From the NCBI RefSeq assembly GCF_028890485.2, contig NZ_JARCHV010000002.1:806001-870000 (forward strand): a stretch of DNA of 64,000 nucleotides. The letters are read 5' to 3'. The DNA is from Planococcus sp. SK3692. GTDB lineage: Bacteria; Bacillota; Bacilli; Bacillales_A; Planococcaceae. The notes below the pieces were generated by a model. The model saw only the letters and a list, made by a program, of their open reading frames with translations. It was not told the DNA's origin and did no database searches. Shown here piece by piece: positions 54,196-63,378 of this stretch. How positions within the stretch are numbered: the stretch's first letter is position 1; every line of letters begins with the position of its first letter. The translations under genes and the position numbers were made by a program.

Positions 54196-54372
54196 TTGAA
54201 TCCTCCTATATGTGAAATAAATGGAATATCTAGAATAGTATAGTCTTGAATGGTGACTTTTAGAATAGGTCTATTTAATTATAAGATAATTTTCATCGAT
54301 CAAATCTACTGACGTTATAATGATAAAACGAAAAGTTGTTCGAATTGTCTTGCTTTTTGATTATTCAATAAC

Positions 54373-54385
54373 GTATAGTCTATAC
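54373..54385 (+). promoter_or_regulatory. Palindromic site upstream of the TyrR-like operon
   Basis: GTATAGTCTATAC, a perfect 6+1+6 inverted repeat, 25 bases before the regulator gene. A related AATAGGTCTATT lies at 54264-54275. Either could bind the AAA+ regulator itself (autoregulation); alternatively, the TATA-rich strings may simply be a -10 region. Confidence 0.45.
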
Positions 54386-54410
54386 AATAATGAATAAACG
54401 AGGTGAAAAC

Positions 54411-55736
54411 ATGCACCGACATTTGCTTGTGCCGGACGCTATCGAAGAAGTTATGGCGATGCACGATGAAGATATTATCATTACAAATAGGGCAGGCCGC
54501 ATCATTAAAGTGACGGAAATGAGCGGATTGCATTATGGATTGGAACCGGCTGCCCTGCTTGGCCGCTCGATCTATGAGTTGGAGCAGGAAGGCGTTTTTA
54601 CGCCAGCGGTCACGCCGCTAGTCATTGAACGGAAGAAAAAACTAGTGCTCGTCCAGGAAACAGCAACCGGTAAAAAGATGCTTATCACCGGACTGCCGGT
54701 ATTCGATGAACAGCGAGAAGTGGAATACGTCATCAGTTATTCGTATGAAGTCTCAGAATTAATGATCATGAAAGAATACCTGGAATCATTGGAAACAGAA
54801 ATGGACCGTGTCAAAGGGGAATTGGCGCATTTACGCGGCAGGCAATTGTCTGTTGATGGGGTCATCACCCAAAGTGCACAGTCTGAACGCGCGTTGCGCA
54901 GTGCATTGAAACTGGCTGAATATGATGCTTCTTTAGTTATCGAAGGCCCTCGCGGAACCGGCAAAAGCATGTTCGCCAAGCTTATCCATCAACATAGCGC
55001 AAGAAGGGATGAGGCTTTTATCGAAGTCGATTGTGGTGCAATTCCCGAAACGATATTCGTTGAATCGTTTGAAGGCGAGGGCGGTTATTTTAGCCTGGCA
55101 CAAGGCGGGACGCTCGTACTGAATGAAATAGACCGGTTGTCTGGCCGTACGCAGTCGATGCTTGAAAAGTCGCTTGTGCAAAAACGCGACATCCGGCTGA
55201 TCGCCATCAGCGAATGTTCATTGGAGGAACATATGCAGGAAGGAAGTTTCCGCGAAGCCCTATTCTACTTATTGCATGTCTCGTTGATTCAACTCCCAGG
55301 GCTGCGTGAACGACCGGAGGATTTGGAAGCCTTTTTGACCCGGACAATCGATGATCTGGGGAATAAATACGGTGCGCGGAAAAAACTGACAGACCCGGTA
55401 TATGTCCATTTGCTTCAACTGGATTGGAAAGGCAATTTCCGGGAGGTGCGCAATGTGCTCGAACGTGGCTATCTTGAAAGCGAGCACGGCGACATCTGCT
55501 TGGAAGACCTGCCGCCAAGTTACCGTCCGGCGCAAGACGAGCAAGTCGGCATTGAACTTGAAGGCCGAACCTTGCCGCATCTGCTCGATGTAGTAGAGAA
55601 AAAAGTGCTGGAAAACGCTAAGAAACGCTACCGCACGACGACTGAAATGGCGGAACGGCTCGGCATCAGCCAGCCTTCGGTTGTGCGCAAGTTGAAAAAA
55701 CATGCCATCGCAACAGGAAAGGATGAAGATTTATGA
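54411..55736 (+). CDS. PAS-AAA+ transcriptional regulator without GAFTGA (TyrR-like)
   Basis: 441 residues. A PAS-type sensor (1-115: [20 protein letters not shown]), a short coiled linker, an AAA+ sigma-54-interaction-type domain (about 150-375) with Walker A GPRGTGKS (179-186), Walker B-like [10 protein letters not shown] (232-241), the sensor block [15 protein letters not shown], and a TyrR/Fis-type HTH ([20 protein letters not shown]). The loop that carries GAFTGA in sigma-54 activators is absent: [20 protein letters not shown] runs straight into Walker B. It probably works with the housekeeping sigma factor as TyrR does. GAGGTG is 5 bases before ATG 54411. Overlaps the aminotransferase gene (ATGA). 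Confidence 0.85.
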   Translation: MHRHLLVPDAIEEVMAMHDEDIIITNRAGRIIKVTEMSGLHYGLEPAALLGRSIYELEQEGVFTPAVTPLVIERKKKLVLVQETATGKKMLITGLPVFDEQREVEYVISYSYEVSELMIMKEYLESLETEMDRVKGELAHLRGRQLSVDGVITQSAQSERALRSALKLAEYDASLVIEGPRGTGKSMFAKLIHQHSARRDEAFIEVDCGAIPETIFVESFEGEGGYFSLAQGGTLVLNEIDRLSGRTQSMLEKSLVQKRDIRLIAISECSLEEHMQEGSFREALFYLLHVSLIQLPGLRERPEDLEAFLTRTIDDLGNKYGARKKLTDPVYVHLLQLDWKGNFREVRNVLERGYLESEHGDICLEDLPPSYRPAQDEQVGIELEGRTLPHLLDVVEKKVLENAKKRYRTTTEMAERLGISQPSVVRKLKKHAIATGKDEDL

Positions 55737-57043
55737 CAACAAAACAAACACAGGACTGGACGGAAATGACAAACTCCATCGGCAATCTATTGGCGCCGAG
55801 CATGGCGAAAGACCATCCGAATCTACCGGTCGTCAAAGCGGAAGGCTGTTATTACTATGGGGCGGATGGACGCACCTATTTGGATTTCACATCAGGCATC
55901 GCGGTCGAGAATGTGGGACATCGCCATCCGAAAGTCGTCCAGGCAATCAAAGACGGAGCGGATCATCTGATTCACGGCCCGTCCGGCGTCATTATCTACG
56001 AGTCGATCTTAAAACTGGCCTATGAACTGCAGCAGATCATGCCGGGGAAACTGGATAACTTCTTTTTCGCCAATAGCGGGACAGAAGCAATCGAAGGCGG
56101 CATCAAGCTCGCGAAATATGTGACAAAACGGCCGTACGTCGTGTCGTTTACCGGCTGTTTCCACGGACGTTCGATGGGGGCGCTCAGCGTCTCCACATCG
56201 AAAAGCAAATACCGCAAGCATATGCAGCCGTCGTGGCTGACCTATCAATTGCCGTATGCGCATCCGGATGACTTGCCTGAAGGGGAGGATCCAAAAGTAT
56301 TCTTCCCCGAAAAACTGGAGCGCGATATTGAAAAACTGTTCAACCACCAAGTGACTCCGGAAGAAGTAGCATGCATCATTTTGGAACCAGTGCTCGGGGA
56401 AGGCGGCTATATCATCCCGCCGAAGGAATGGCTCGAAAAAGTGCGTGAAATCTGCGATCGCCACGGCATCCTATTGATATTCGATGAAGTGCAGACCGGT
56501 TTTGGCCGGACCGGCAATTGGTTCGCGGCACAGACCTTCGAGGTGACGCCGGACATCATGGCAATCGCCAAAGGTATCGCAGCCGGGCTCCCGCTCAGCG
56601 CGACGGTGGCATCAAAAGAATTGATGGACCAATGGCCGCTCGGCACGCATGGCACGACATTCGGCGGCAATCCGCTCGCTTGTTCCGCGGCGCTTGCATC
56701 GATCGAAGTGTTGAAAGAAGAGCGGCTATTGGAAAATGCGCAAACGCTTGGCGCTTATGCACTCGATGAACTGGATAAGTTGAAACAAAAACATCCAGCC
56801 ATTCGAGAAGTGCGTGGAGTCGGGCTCATGATCGGCATTGAATTAATGGATCCAAAAACCAAACGCCCGGACGGTGAAGCGGTCATGACGGTATTGGATG
56901 ATTGCCTGAAGCAAGGGGTGCTGTTCTATCTATGCGGCAATTCAGGAGAAGTGATCCGGATGATCCCGCCGTTGACGGTGACAAAAGAACAGATTGATGA
57001 AGGCATCAAAGTACTGGACCAGGCACTAACGAATTTGAAGTAA
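55733..57043 (+). CDS. Class-III aminotransferase (GABA/beta-alanine transaminase-like)
   Basis: 436 residues. PLP features: [14 protein letters not shown] (about 104-117), [26 protein letters not shown] (Asp of the PLP ring), [13 protein letters not shown] with the Schiff-base Lys, and [17 protein letters not shown]. The closest familiar type is 4-aminobutyrate transaminase (GabT), though beta-alanine, ornithine or other omega-amino acids are possible. Role: omega-amino acid + 2-oxoglutarate (or pyruvate) to semialdehyde + Glu (or Ala). Translationally coupled to the TyrR-like regulator and followed by a YjiH-type transporter, so a catabolic operon. Confidence 0.9.
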   Translation: MTTKQTQDWTEMTNSIGNLLAPSMAKDHPNLPVVKAEGCYYYGADGRTYLDFTSGIAVENVGHRHPKVVQAIKDGADHLIHGPSGVIIYESILKLAYELQQIMPGKLDNFFFANSGTEAIEGGIKLAKYVTKRPYVVSFTGCFHGRSMGALSVSTSKSKYRKHMQPSWLTYQLPYAHPDDLPEGEDPKVFFPEKLERDIEKLFNHQVTPEEVACIILEPVLGEGGYIIPPKEWLEKVREICDRHGILLIFDEVQTGFGRTGNWFAAQTFEVTPDIMAIAKGIAAGLPLSATVASKELMDQWPLGTHGTTFGGNPLACSAALASIEVLKEERLLENAQTLGAYALDELDKLKQKHPAIREVRGVGLMIGIELMDPKTKRPDGEAVMTVLDDCLKQGVLFYLCGNSGEVIRMIPPLTVTKEQIDEGIKVLDQALTNLK

Positions 57044-57079
57044 CAATTGAAGGGGAATATACAAAAGGGGGAAACGTTC

Positions 57080-58444
57080 ATGACCAGCATTTCAAAAGAG
57101 AAACAGGCCTTATCGCCATCCGCCACATGGAAATTCATTATCCCGTCATTGATCGGGGCTTTATTATTCCTGGTCCCAGTTTCTTATGATGGGCAAATTA
57201 CAATTGGGGTCGGCATTCTGGCCTCGTTTCTGTTATCGACGTTCGGGGAGTGGATTCCTGGATTCATCCTGGTGCTTCTTGGCTTCTCGGCAGTCGCAGG
57301 TTTAGTGGCGAGCATCGCAAAACCGGAGTTTATCCGGAATTCCGACATGCTTCGGCCGATTTTCATCATCGGACCTGTCAGCTTAGTGATCCGCTTTCTC
57401 GGATTTGCCGTAGGCATCATGGCCTTCTATGAAATTGGCCCAGCTGCAATCGCGTCGCGCAATACAGGCGGCGTCGTGCTGTACGACTTGGCTCCAGTGT
57501 TATTGACTTGGTTTTTGTTTGCCGGCATTCTCTTGCCGCTGCTCGTTGAATTCGGCTTGATGGAGTTTGTTGGGACTTTGCTCAATAAAATCATGCGACC
57601 TGTGTTTACGCTTCCGGGACGTTCGTCGATCGATGCCATGGCTTCCTGGATGGGCGCAGCGCCTGTCGGGGTTTTGGTGACAATGAAGCAATATGATGAA
57701 GGCTATTACACAAAACGCGAAGCGGCTGTCATCGCGACGACGTTCTCGATCGCTTCTGTCGCGTTCAGCCTGGTTGTCGCAAATGTCATCGGCATCGGCC
57801 ATCTGTTCCTGCCGTTCTATCTGGCGGTTTCGGTCGCTTGTCTCGTCGCGGCGGTCATTATGCCACGCATACCGCCATTGTCCCGTAAAACCGATACATA
57901 CCGGGAAGGCGTCGGGAAGCAAATTGACGACAGCGTTCCGGAAAATGTCTCCTTGATCAAATGGGGATTTGAAGCGGCGCGCTTGAAAGCGAGCCAAGCC
58001 GCAAGCGGCAAGAAATTGGCACAGTCTGGCATCGGCACGGTTATGGATATCTGGCTTGGCTTGATCCCACTGGTCATGGCGCTCGGCACTGCCGCTTTAG
58101 TCATCGCAGAATACACGCCGATTTTCCGCATCATCGCTTATCCGCTTATTCCGCTGCTGACGCTGTTAGGTTTGCCAGAAGCGGCACAAGCAGCCCCGAC
58201 TTTACTCGTCGGCTTTGCTGACATGTTCTTGCCGGCAGTGCTCGGCAGCGGCATCGAGAGCGATCTGACGAAATTTGTCATCGCCGGCATGTCGCTCACG
58301 CAATTGATCTATATGTCGGAAATCGGCATCCTGATCTTGCGTTCGAATATCCCGGTGAAATTCTGGGAGCTGTTGGTTATTTTCCTTTTGCGCACAGCGA
58401 TCACCTTGCCAATCATCGTCTTGTTCGCGCATCTTTTCGTTTAA
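57080..58444 (+). CDS. YjiH-type membrane transporter with nucleoside-recognition (Gate) domain
   Basis: 454 residues with about 11 membrane helices. Typical blocks: YEIGPAAIASRNTGGVVLYDLAPVLLTW-type region (halved here as GPAAIASRNTGG and VLYDLAPVLL), GRSSIDAMASWMGAAPVGVL (Gate motif), FADMFLPAVLGSGI. Members of the YjiH/Gate family are thought to move small solutes such as amino acids or nucleosides; the substrate here is probably that of the preceding aminotransferase. AAAAGGGGG is 8 bases before ATG 57080. Last gene of the operon, ended by a terminator. Confidence 0.82.
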   Translation: MTSISKEKQALSPSATWKFIIPSLIGALLFLVPVSYDGQITIGVGILASFLLSTFGEWIPGFILVLLGFSAVAGLVASIAKPEFIRNSDMLRPIFIIGPVSLVIRFLGFAVGIMAFYEIGPAAIASRNTGGVVLYDLAPVLLTWFLFAGILLPLLVEFGLMEFVGTLLNKIMRPVFTLPGRSSIDAMASWMGAAPVGVLVTMKQYDEGYYTKREAAVIATTFSIASVAFSLVVANVIGIGHLFLPFYLAVSVACLVAAVIMPRIPPLSRKTDTYREGVGKQIDDSVPENVSLIKWGFEAARLKASQAASGKKLAQSGIGTVMDIWLGLIPLVMALGTAALVIAEYTPIFRIIAYPLIPLLTLLGLPEAAQAAPTLLVGFADMFLPAVLGSGIESDLTKFVIAGMSLTQLIYMSEIGILILRSNIPVKFWELLVIFLLRTAITLPIIVLFAHLFV

Positions 58445-58445
58445 G

Positions 58446-58475
58446 TGAAAACCTCCGCCAAGCGGAGGTTTTTTG
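58446..58475 (+). terminator. Intrinsic terminator
   Basis: AAAACCTCCGC CAA GCGGAGGTTTTTT. Confidence 0.92.
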
Positions 58476-58537
58476 CTTTTTAGAAACAATGCTATACTCA
58501 CAAGTAAACGACTGCATTTTGAAAGGTGAGAGGGTTC

Positions 58538-59416
58538 ATGAAGATTACAAAAGCGATCATTCCGGCAGCGGGGCTGGGTACCCGTTTCTTGCCGGCGACC
58601 AAAGCGATGCCGAAGGAAATGCTGCCGATTGTCGACAAACCGACCATCCAATATATCGTCGAAGAAGCTATTGCTTCAGGCATCACCAGCATCATCATCG
58701 TCACAGGAAAAGGGAAACGCGCTATTGAAGACCATTTTGACCATGCGTTTGAACTTGAGCATATCTTGAAAGAGCAAGGGAAGCTCGACGTACTTGACTC
58801 GGTCCTTGCCACTTCCGAAGTGGAAATCCATTATATTCGCCAAAAGCAGCCGCTCGGCCTTGGCCATGCCATCTGGTCAGCGAGGCATTTTATTGGTGAA
58901 GAACCGTTTGCTGTGCTTCTAGGGGATGATATTGTCCAAAACGATCCGCCAGCACTCCTGCAATTAATCGAGCAGTTCGAGAAAACTGATAGTCCGGTCA
59001 TTGGAGTCAAGGAAGTGAGTGATAGTGAAACGCATCGTTATGGCATCATTGCCCCGTCTGAAATTGACGGCTCTCTCATGAAAGTCGACCATTTTGTCGA
59101 AAAGCCGGAGCCTGGCCAAGCGCCTTCGAACTTCGCCATCATGGGCAGGTATGTGCTGACGCCGGAAATCTTTCGCCTGCTAACTGAACAGGAACCGGGC
59201 GCTGGTGGGGAAATTCAGTTGACCGATGCTATCGAAAAACTGAATGCACTCCGTCCCGTCCAGGCGTTTGCATTCGAAGGCAAACGCTACGATGTGGGTG
59301 AAAAATATGGCTTTATCGAAACCACAATCGAATTTGCTTTACAGCGCCCTGAACTGAAAGCGCAGTTGCTGGAATTATTTGAAAAGAAATTGGCGGAAGA
59401 AAAGCGTGGCAGGTAG
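58538..59416 (+). CDS. galU: UTP-glucose-1-phosphate uridylyltransferase GalU
   Basis: 292 residues with the full GalU signature: [20 protein letters not shown] (nucleotide loop), [55 protein letters not shown] and [20 protein letters not shown], plus [11 protein letters not shown]. Reaction: UTP + glucose 1-phosphate to UDP-glucose + PPi. UDP-glucose is a precursor for teichoic-acid glycosylation, glycolipid anchors and exopolysaccharides such as the pss-like polymer 1 kb downstream. AAAGGTGAG is 7 bases before ATG 58538. Confidence 0.95.
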   Translation: MKITKAIIPAAGLGTRFLPATKAMPKEMLPIVDKPTIQYIVEEAIASGITSIIIVTGKGKRAIEDHFDHAFELEHILKEQGKLDVLDSVLATSEVEIHYIRQKQPLGLGHAIWSARHFIGEEPFAVLLGDDIVQNDPPALLQLIEQFEKTDSPVIGVKEVSDSETHRYGIIAPSEIDGSLMKVDHFVEKPEPGQAPSNFAIMGRYVLTPEIFRLLTEQEPGAGGEIQLTDAIEKLNALRPVQAFAFEGKRYDVGEKYGFIETTIEFALQRPELKAQLLELFEKKLAEEKRGR

Positions 59417-59503
59417 TTTTAAATGATGATTGAATTTTCTGATAATGAATGACATACTTATTATATGTTCCACTCAATGGGCACTGTATAAGGAGGAGAT
59501 TCG

Positions 59504-60019
59504 ATGATTACAGAAGATGATATTCATGTCGATTACCAAATTCAAATGCGTCCGGGTACTGAGATCTTTACGTGTAAAGCAGATTGTACCTTGAAGGGGG
59601 AAGAAGAACAGCCTCAAGTCGGAGATGCACATTTCTACCTCTTCAATCCCCAGCGCAGTTCGTTCGAGTCGCTGGCTATGTATGCAGAGCATATCTCCGA
59701 AGGGTTAGGGGACATCTATCGAGACTTGAAGCATATACCGGATATTGATGATGTTTTTGGATTGGTTGCCGTATTTGACGATTTGCAGGTAACTGAGAAT
59801 GAGCGGAATAAAGGGATTGGGGAATCGTTCGGACAGAAAATGCTGGAGGAATTGCGGTTCTTAGATGTAGAATTGTTGGTTGTCATTCCAGGTTATTATA
59901 CGAATACTTCTAAACAGGACGAAGCATATAACAAGAAAATCAGGGCGTATTACAAGAAGAACGGATTTAAGCGCTTAAAGAAAAATATGGAAAATCCCGT
60001 CATGTATACGTACTTGTAA
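59504..60019 (+). CDS. GNAT family N-acetyltransferase
   Basis: 171 residues. The acetyl-CoA loop is ENERNKGIGESFGQKMLEEL (R-x-K-G-I-G, about 100-119), and the C-terminal Y-x3-N-G-F signature appears as AYYKKNGFKRLKKN. The N-terminal 60 residues are poorly conserved. Substrate unknown. AAGGAGGAG is 7 bases before the ATG. Terminator directly downstream; not part of the following operon. Confidence 0.78.
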   Translation: MITEDDIHVDYQIQMRPGTEIFTCKADCTLKGEEEQPQVGDAHFYLFNPQRSSFESLAMYAEHISEGLGDIYRDLKHIPDIDDVFGLVAVFDDLQVTENERNKGIGESFGQKMLEELRFLDVELLVVIPGYYTNTSKQDEAYNKKIRAYYKKNGFKRLKKNMENPVMYTYL

Positions 60020-60046
60020 AAAACTGCCGATCCGGCAGTTTTTTTA
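60019..60046 (+). terminator. Intrinsic terminator
   Basis: AAAACTGCCG ATC CGGCAGTTTT followed by T residues, overlapping the end of the GNAT gene. Confidence 0.9.
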
Positions 60047-60351
60047 CTGCGCTTAAATAGATTCAATGAAAAAAACTTTTAAAAGTTAATGCCAATATTT
60101 GTATCCGCTTTCATTGGCTTTAACTGAAGAGTATTGTGTCTTTATTCACAATAGAAATGATATCTGAAAATTGTGATTAAATAGATATTTATGCCTATTA
60201 TATTAAAAAAATCACAGGATATTAATACTGACAATACTTTTTATACTAGTTTAAATTAACGTTATGTAGTAGTATAGGTTTATGATATTTCAATATTTAT
60301 AATATTGGAATAAATAACAGGTACTTTAACCTATGCGATGGGGTGGGCGGA
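60047..60351 (+). promoter_or_regulatory. AT-rich regulatory region of the pss/yda-like operon
   Basis: No gene seen. Two perfect palindromes: AACTTTTAAAAGTT (60074-60087) and CAATATT-TAT-AATATTG (60291-60307), the latter 45 bases before the first gene. Very A/T-rich between them. I looked for a c-di-GMP riboswitch and did not see its core. The palindromes are candidate operators; promoter elements cannot be fixed. Confidence 0.45.
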
Positions 60352-61113
60352 ATGAAAAACAATTTAAAGCTCGGAATTCTGATTTTGATGGTGCTTGGAT
60401 TCGGTTGGGCGTTATTCTCGCTGGTTCTGCCTTTTTCTACCGAAATGCTACTAGTGGCGGGGTTATCGATCTTGTTCATGACATTGATTCATGAACGTTA
60501 TGTATTCCTGTATGGTATAAGCATCATCTTGAGCTATGGGGTTTTCTTGACCATATTTGCCTTTTTCTTCACGGAGCGGCCGGATTTGGAAATCATGTAT
60601 GTCTATAGCCACCTGCTGTTCACTGGCTTCATCTTGTCGTTCTGGTTGTTGTTGAACCAGATCAAGCAGATTGGCTATGAAGCGAGCGAACTGCGCCGTC
60701 AAGTGCAGCTTCTCCAGAAATACCACGGAGAGACAGATATCCTGACCGTTAATGAGTTTACGGAGCAAGCGCAATGGGTGCTGAAGACGACCGAGCGCCG
60801 CCAGGAAGAGGCGTGGTTCGTTGAAATCACAATCAATACAAAAAACAAACGCACTCAACAGAATATTAAAGAATCATTGGAGCGGGCGACCTTGTCGACG
60901 ATTCGCCAGAAGTTTGACTTGGCGACATCGACTGGGCAATCGATTTACTTGCTGCTCAAGGATATTGATGAAGAAGGGGTGCGCCTCATGATGGAGCGCT
61001 ACCGGGATAAAGTAAAGCAGGAATTGAATTTGCTGGATTCACCGTACGAAGTCAGAAAGGAGCAGGTGTCCAATTTGAATGAATTGTCGCGTGCTTTGGG
61101 TAAAGCGATATGA
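60352..61113 (+). CDS. Four-TM membrane protein with degenerate GGDEF domain (YdaK/PssE-like c-di-GMP receptor)
   Basis: 253 residues. Four membrane helices in 1-105, a short coil, then a GGDEF-fold domain reduced to its skeleton: DILTVNEFTEQA (cf. D-x-LTGLxNR), WFVEITINTKNKRT, NIKESLERATLSTIRQKFDL, STGQSIYLLLKDID. The catalytic motif is STGQS, so it cannot make c-di-GMP. At the inhibitory-site position an Asp is five residues before this motif but the Arg is four, not three, residues before the Asp (RQKFD). This matches the role of YdaK/PssE: a c-di-GMP sensor that activates the polysaccharide synthase. The next gene starts 4 bases before its stop. Start ATG 60352 behind GGGCGGA. Confidence 0.72.
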   Translation: MKNNLKLGILILMVLGFGWALFSLVLPFSTEMLLVAGLSILFMTLIHERYVFLYGISIILSYGVFLTIFAFFFTERPDLEIMYVYSHLLFTGFILSFWLLLNQIKQIGYEASELRRQVQLLQKYHGETDILTVNEFTEQAQWVLKTTERRQEEAWFVEITINTKNKRTQQNIKESLERATLSTIRQKFDLATSTGQSIYLLLKDIDEEGVRLMMERYRDKVKQELNLLDSPYEVRKEQVSNLNELSRALGKAI

Positions 61114-62342
61114 ATATACTCATCACTGCCACAGTTGTCCTGTTTTGGATCTTGCTGCTGTTCTATTCCGCGGTGACGATTGGCGGCGTTTGGTACCGGC
61201 TAAGGTTCCGCAATCCGCCTAAAATCAAACATTATCCGAGCGTGGCCGTGTTGATTCCTGCACATAATGAAGAAATTGTCATCGAAAATACATTGCGTGC
61301 AATGGCGCGGTTGAAATACGAAGGCAAGCTTGACGTATATATTCTGGACGATAGTTCCAAGGACGGAACAGCTGCGATTGTCCAGGAATTTGCGGAAGTC
61401 TTTTCGCGTATCCATTACATTCCTGTGCCGCCCGGCAATCCAAAAGGCAAATCAAGAGTCTTGAACTACGGGTTGAGCGTTACGAATTCGGATTATTTTG
61501 TCGTCTACGATGCGGACAATGAACCCGAACCTGACGCCTTGGAGAAATTGGTCCAGGCGGCAGAAACAGTGCCAAACGCTGCCGGGGCTGTCGGATATGT
61601 CAAAACGAAAAATGTGGATACGAACGTTTTGACACGCATGATCGCACTCGAGTTCCAAGTGTTCCAATTGCTCATGCAATGCGGCCGCTGGGCACTTTTC
61701 AGACTTGGTTCACTCGCCGGTACGAATATGCTGTTGCGCCGTTCGGTTATCGAGAAACTGGGAGGCTATGATGTTTATGCCTTGGCAGAAGATGCCGAAC
61801 TGACAGTCCGTCTGACGGCTGCGGGTTATGTGCTTCCGGTCATTCCGACTTCTCGCACATGGGAGCAGGAGCCCGAAACGCTAAAAGCTTTCATCAAGCA
61901 ACGGACACGTTGGCTGACCGGCAATTTGTATTTGCTGGAGAAATCGATGAAGGATTGGTCACATTGGAAAGGCAGAACATTCGTGCTCAGTTTACAGCAT
62001 CTCTTTACGTACCTGATTTTTGTGCTGATGCTGCTGATTTCGGATATCTTCTTCATCCTGAGCATTTCGGGCGTTGATATCCCGAACATCGGTGCGCCGC
62101 TCATGATGCTTTGGTTTATGACCTATATCGTCTATACCGCTCAGCTTTTGAGCGCGCTTGTCGTCGACCGGAATGTCTCGCTGACCAATGTACTATATGT
62201 ATTGATTATGTATTTCACCTACGCCCAATTATTCATACTGCTGTTGATCCGCAGCGTAGCTACTTATACATGGAGCAAATTACGCAAAAAAACGATTGCC
62301 TGGGACAAAACCCAGCGCTTCAAAGGGAGAGTGGATTCATGA
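61110..62342 (+). CDS. Processive family-2 glycosyltransferase (BcsA/YdaM/PssC-like)
   Basis: 410 residues. One TM helix, the GT2 domain, then two to four C-terminal TM helices. Catalytic set: DDSSKDGT (first Asp pair), VVYDADNEPEPDAL (DxD), ALAEDAELTVRL (ED) and KQRTRWLTGN (Q-x-x-R-W), the full set of a processive synthase. Such enzymes polymerise a UDP- or GDP-sugar and push the chain through their own TM channel. No PilZ domain is fused, so regulation is expected from the degenerate-GGDEF protein encoded just before it. ATGA overlaps at both ends show tight coupling. Confidence 0.88.
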   Translation: MNILITATVVLFWILLLFYSAVTIGGVWYRLRFRNPPKIKHYPSVAVLIPAHNEEIVIENTLRAMARLKYEGKLDVYILDDSSKDGTAAIVQEFAEVFSRIHYIPVPPGNPKGKSRVLNYGLSVTNSDYFVVYDADNEPEPDALEKLVQAAETVPNAAGAVGYVKTKNVDTNVLTRMIALEFQVFQLLMQCGRWALFRLGSLAGTNMLLRRSVIEKLGGYDVYALAEDAELTVRLTAAGYVLPVIPTSRTWEQEPETLKAFIKQRTRWLTGNLYLLEKSMKDWSHWKGRTFVLSLQHLFTYLIFVLMLLISDIFFILSISGVDIPNIGAPLMMLWFMTYIVYTAQLLSALVVDRNVSLTNVLYVLIMYFTYAQLFILLLIRSVATYTWSKLRKKTIAWDKTQRFKGRVDS

Positions 62343-63361
62343 GGAAATGGCTCTTGCCGGTGATGGGAATGGCAATGCTCGCTGCCTGCAGCGAGGAAGC
62401 AAGTGAACCATCGCCTCAACCTGATGAACAGCAGACGCCAGAGGAACAGGAACGGCCGGTAGAGCAGAAAGCGGTGCCGGAAGATTTTGCGGAAGCATAT
62501 TTTGACGAAAATAATTTCATCCATGCCTATCCTTCTGCTCCCGATTCACAGTATTTGTCCGAGAGCATCGGCTTGTATATGGAATATTTGGTCATGATGG
62601 AAGATGAGGAGAAGTTTGCAGAGCAATACGAAAACCTTATGGACGAATTTGTGGTGGAAGAGGGAGATAACTTTTTTATCAATTGGCTGATTTTCGAGGA
62701 TGCAACGGTCAATGCGTTAATTGATGATATCCGAATTGCCGCTGCGCTTAGGGAAGCGGACCAATTATTCGTCCAGCCAGAGTATTCGGAAACCGCAGAC
62801 CGGATTATTGAAACCATTTCCCGCATCCAAACGAATAATGGTTATACAGTGGATTATTATGATTGGGAAGTGGAATCTCCGGCACAAAGAGTGACCTTGA
62901 GCTATTTAATAGATGATGTTCCAAAAGATATGAATGCCGATCGAGTGCTGGAAAATGTCGACACCGATGAAGTGTTTTTTCCAGAGTATTTTGATGTAGT
63001 GGAAGAAGTATATGTGAAGGGGGATGTGATCCACCCGATTGATCAATTGCTTATAGCGATCAACCGCGAACGGATCGGTTTATCTTCAGAGCGTTTTGAA
63101 GAATGGCTTAAAGCGGAATGGCAAGAAGAAGGCCGTTTATACGGAAGATACGACCGCGAGACCTTGCAGCCGACAGTCACTTATGAATCGCTGGCCATGT
63201 ACTTTTTCATGAATGAATACTTTCTGATCATTGGTGAAGAAGAAGCTGCTGAAGAAGTGAAAGTTCGCGCAACGGAAATGATTGAAGAAAACGGAGAAGG
63301 TGAGACGCATTTCTTCGACTTTATCCATTATCATCTCATGATGGAAGATGAGACGAAGTAG
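62339..63361 (+). CDS. Lipoprotein of the pss/yda-like operon (YdaJ-like)
   Basis: 340 residues. Lipoprotein signal MRKWLLPVMGMAMLAACSEE with lipobox LAAC (Cys17), then a Pro/Glu/Gln-rich linker (20-50) and a helical domain with alternating W/Y/E motifs (NFFINWLIFEDATVNALIDD, NGYTVDYYDWEVESPAQ, YESLAMYFFMNEYFLI). The helical layout (alpha/alpha barrel-like) and position agree with YdaJ-type proteins, distant relatives of GH8 hydrolases; the Glu/Asp pair of an active GH8 cannot be placed surely. It would sit on the outer membrane face, where it may trim or guide the polymer. AAAGGGAGA precedes the ATG. Confidence 0.75.
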   Translation: MRKWLLPVMGMAMLAACSEEASEPSPQPDEQQTPEEQERPVEQKAVPEDFAEAYFDENNFIHAYPSAPDSQYLSESIGLYMEYLVMMEDEEKFAEQYENLMDEFVVEEGDNFFINWLIFEDATVNALIDDIRIAAALREADQLFVQPEYSETADRIIETISRIQTNNGYTVDYYDWEVESPAQRVTLSYLIDDVPKDMNADRVLENVDTDEVFFPEYFDVVEEVYVKGDVIHPIDQLLIAINRERIGLSSERFEEWLKAEWQEEGRLYGRYDRETLQPTVTYESLAMYFFMNEYFLIIGEEEAAEEVKVRATEMIEENGEGETHFFDFIHYHLMMEDETK

Positions 63362-63378
63362 GAAAGGGGGCGCTGTTG

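Noticed and set aside
60047..60351. Possible c-di-GMP riboswitch before the pss/yda-like operon
   Set aside because: The conserved GEMM core (GCACAGGGCAAACC-like) is not present on either strand; the region is mainly A/T-rich with simple palindromes.
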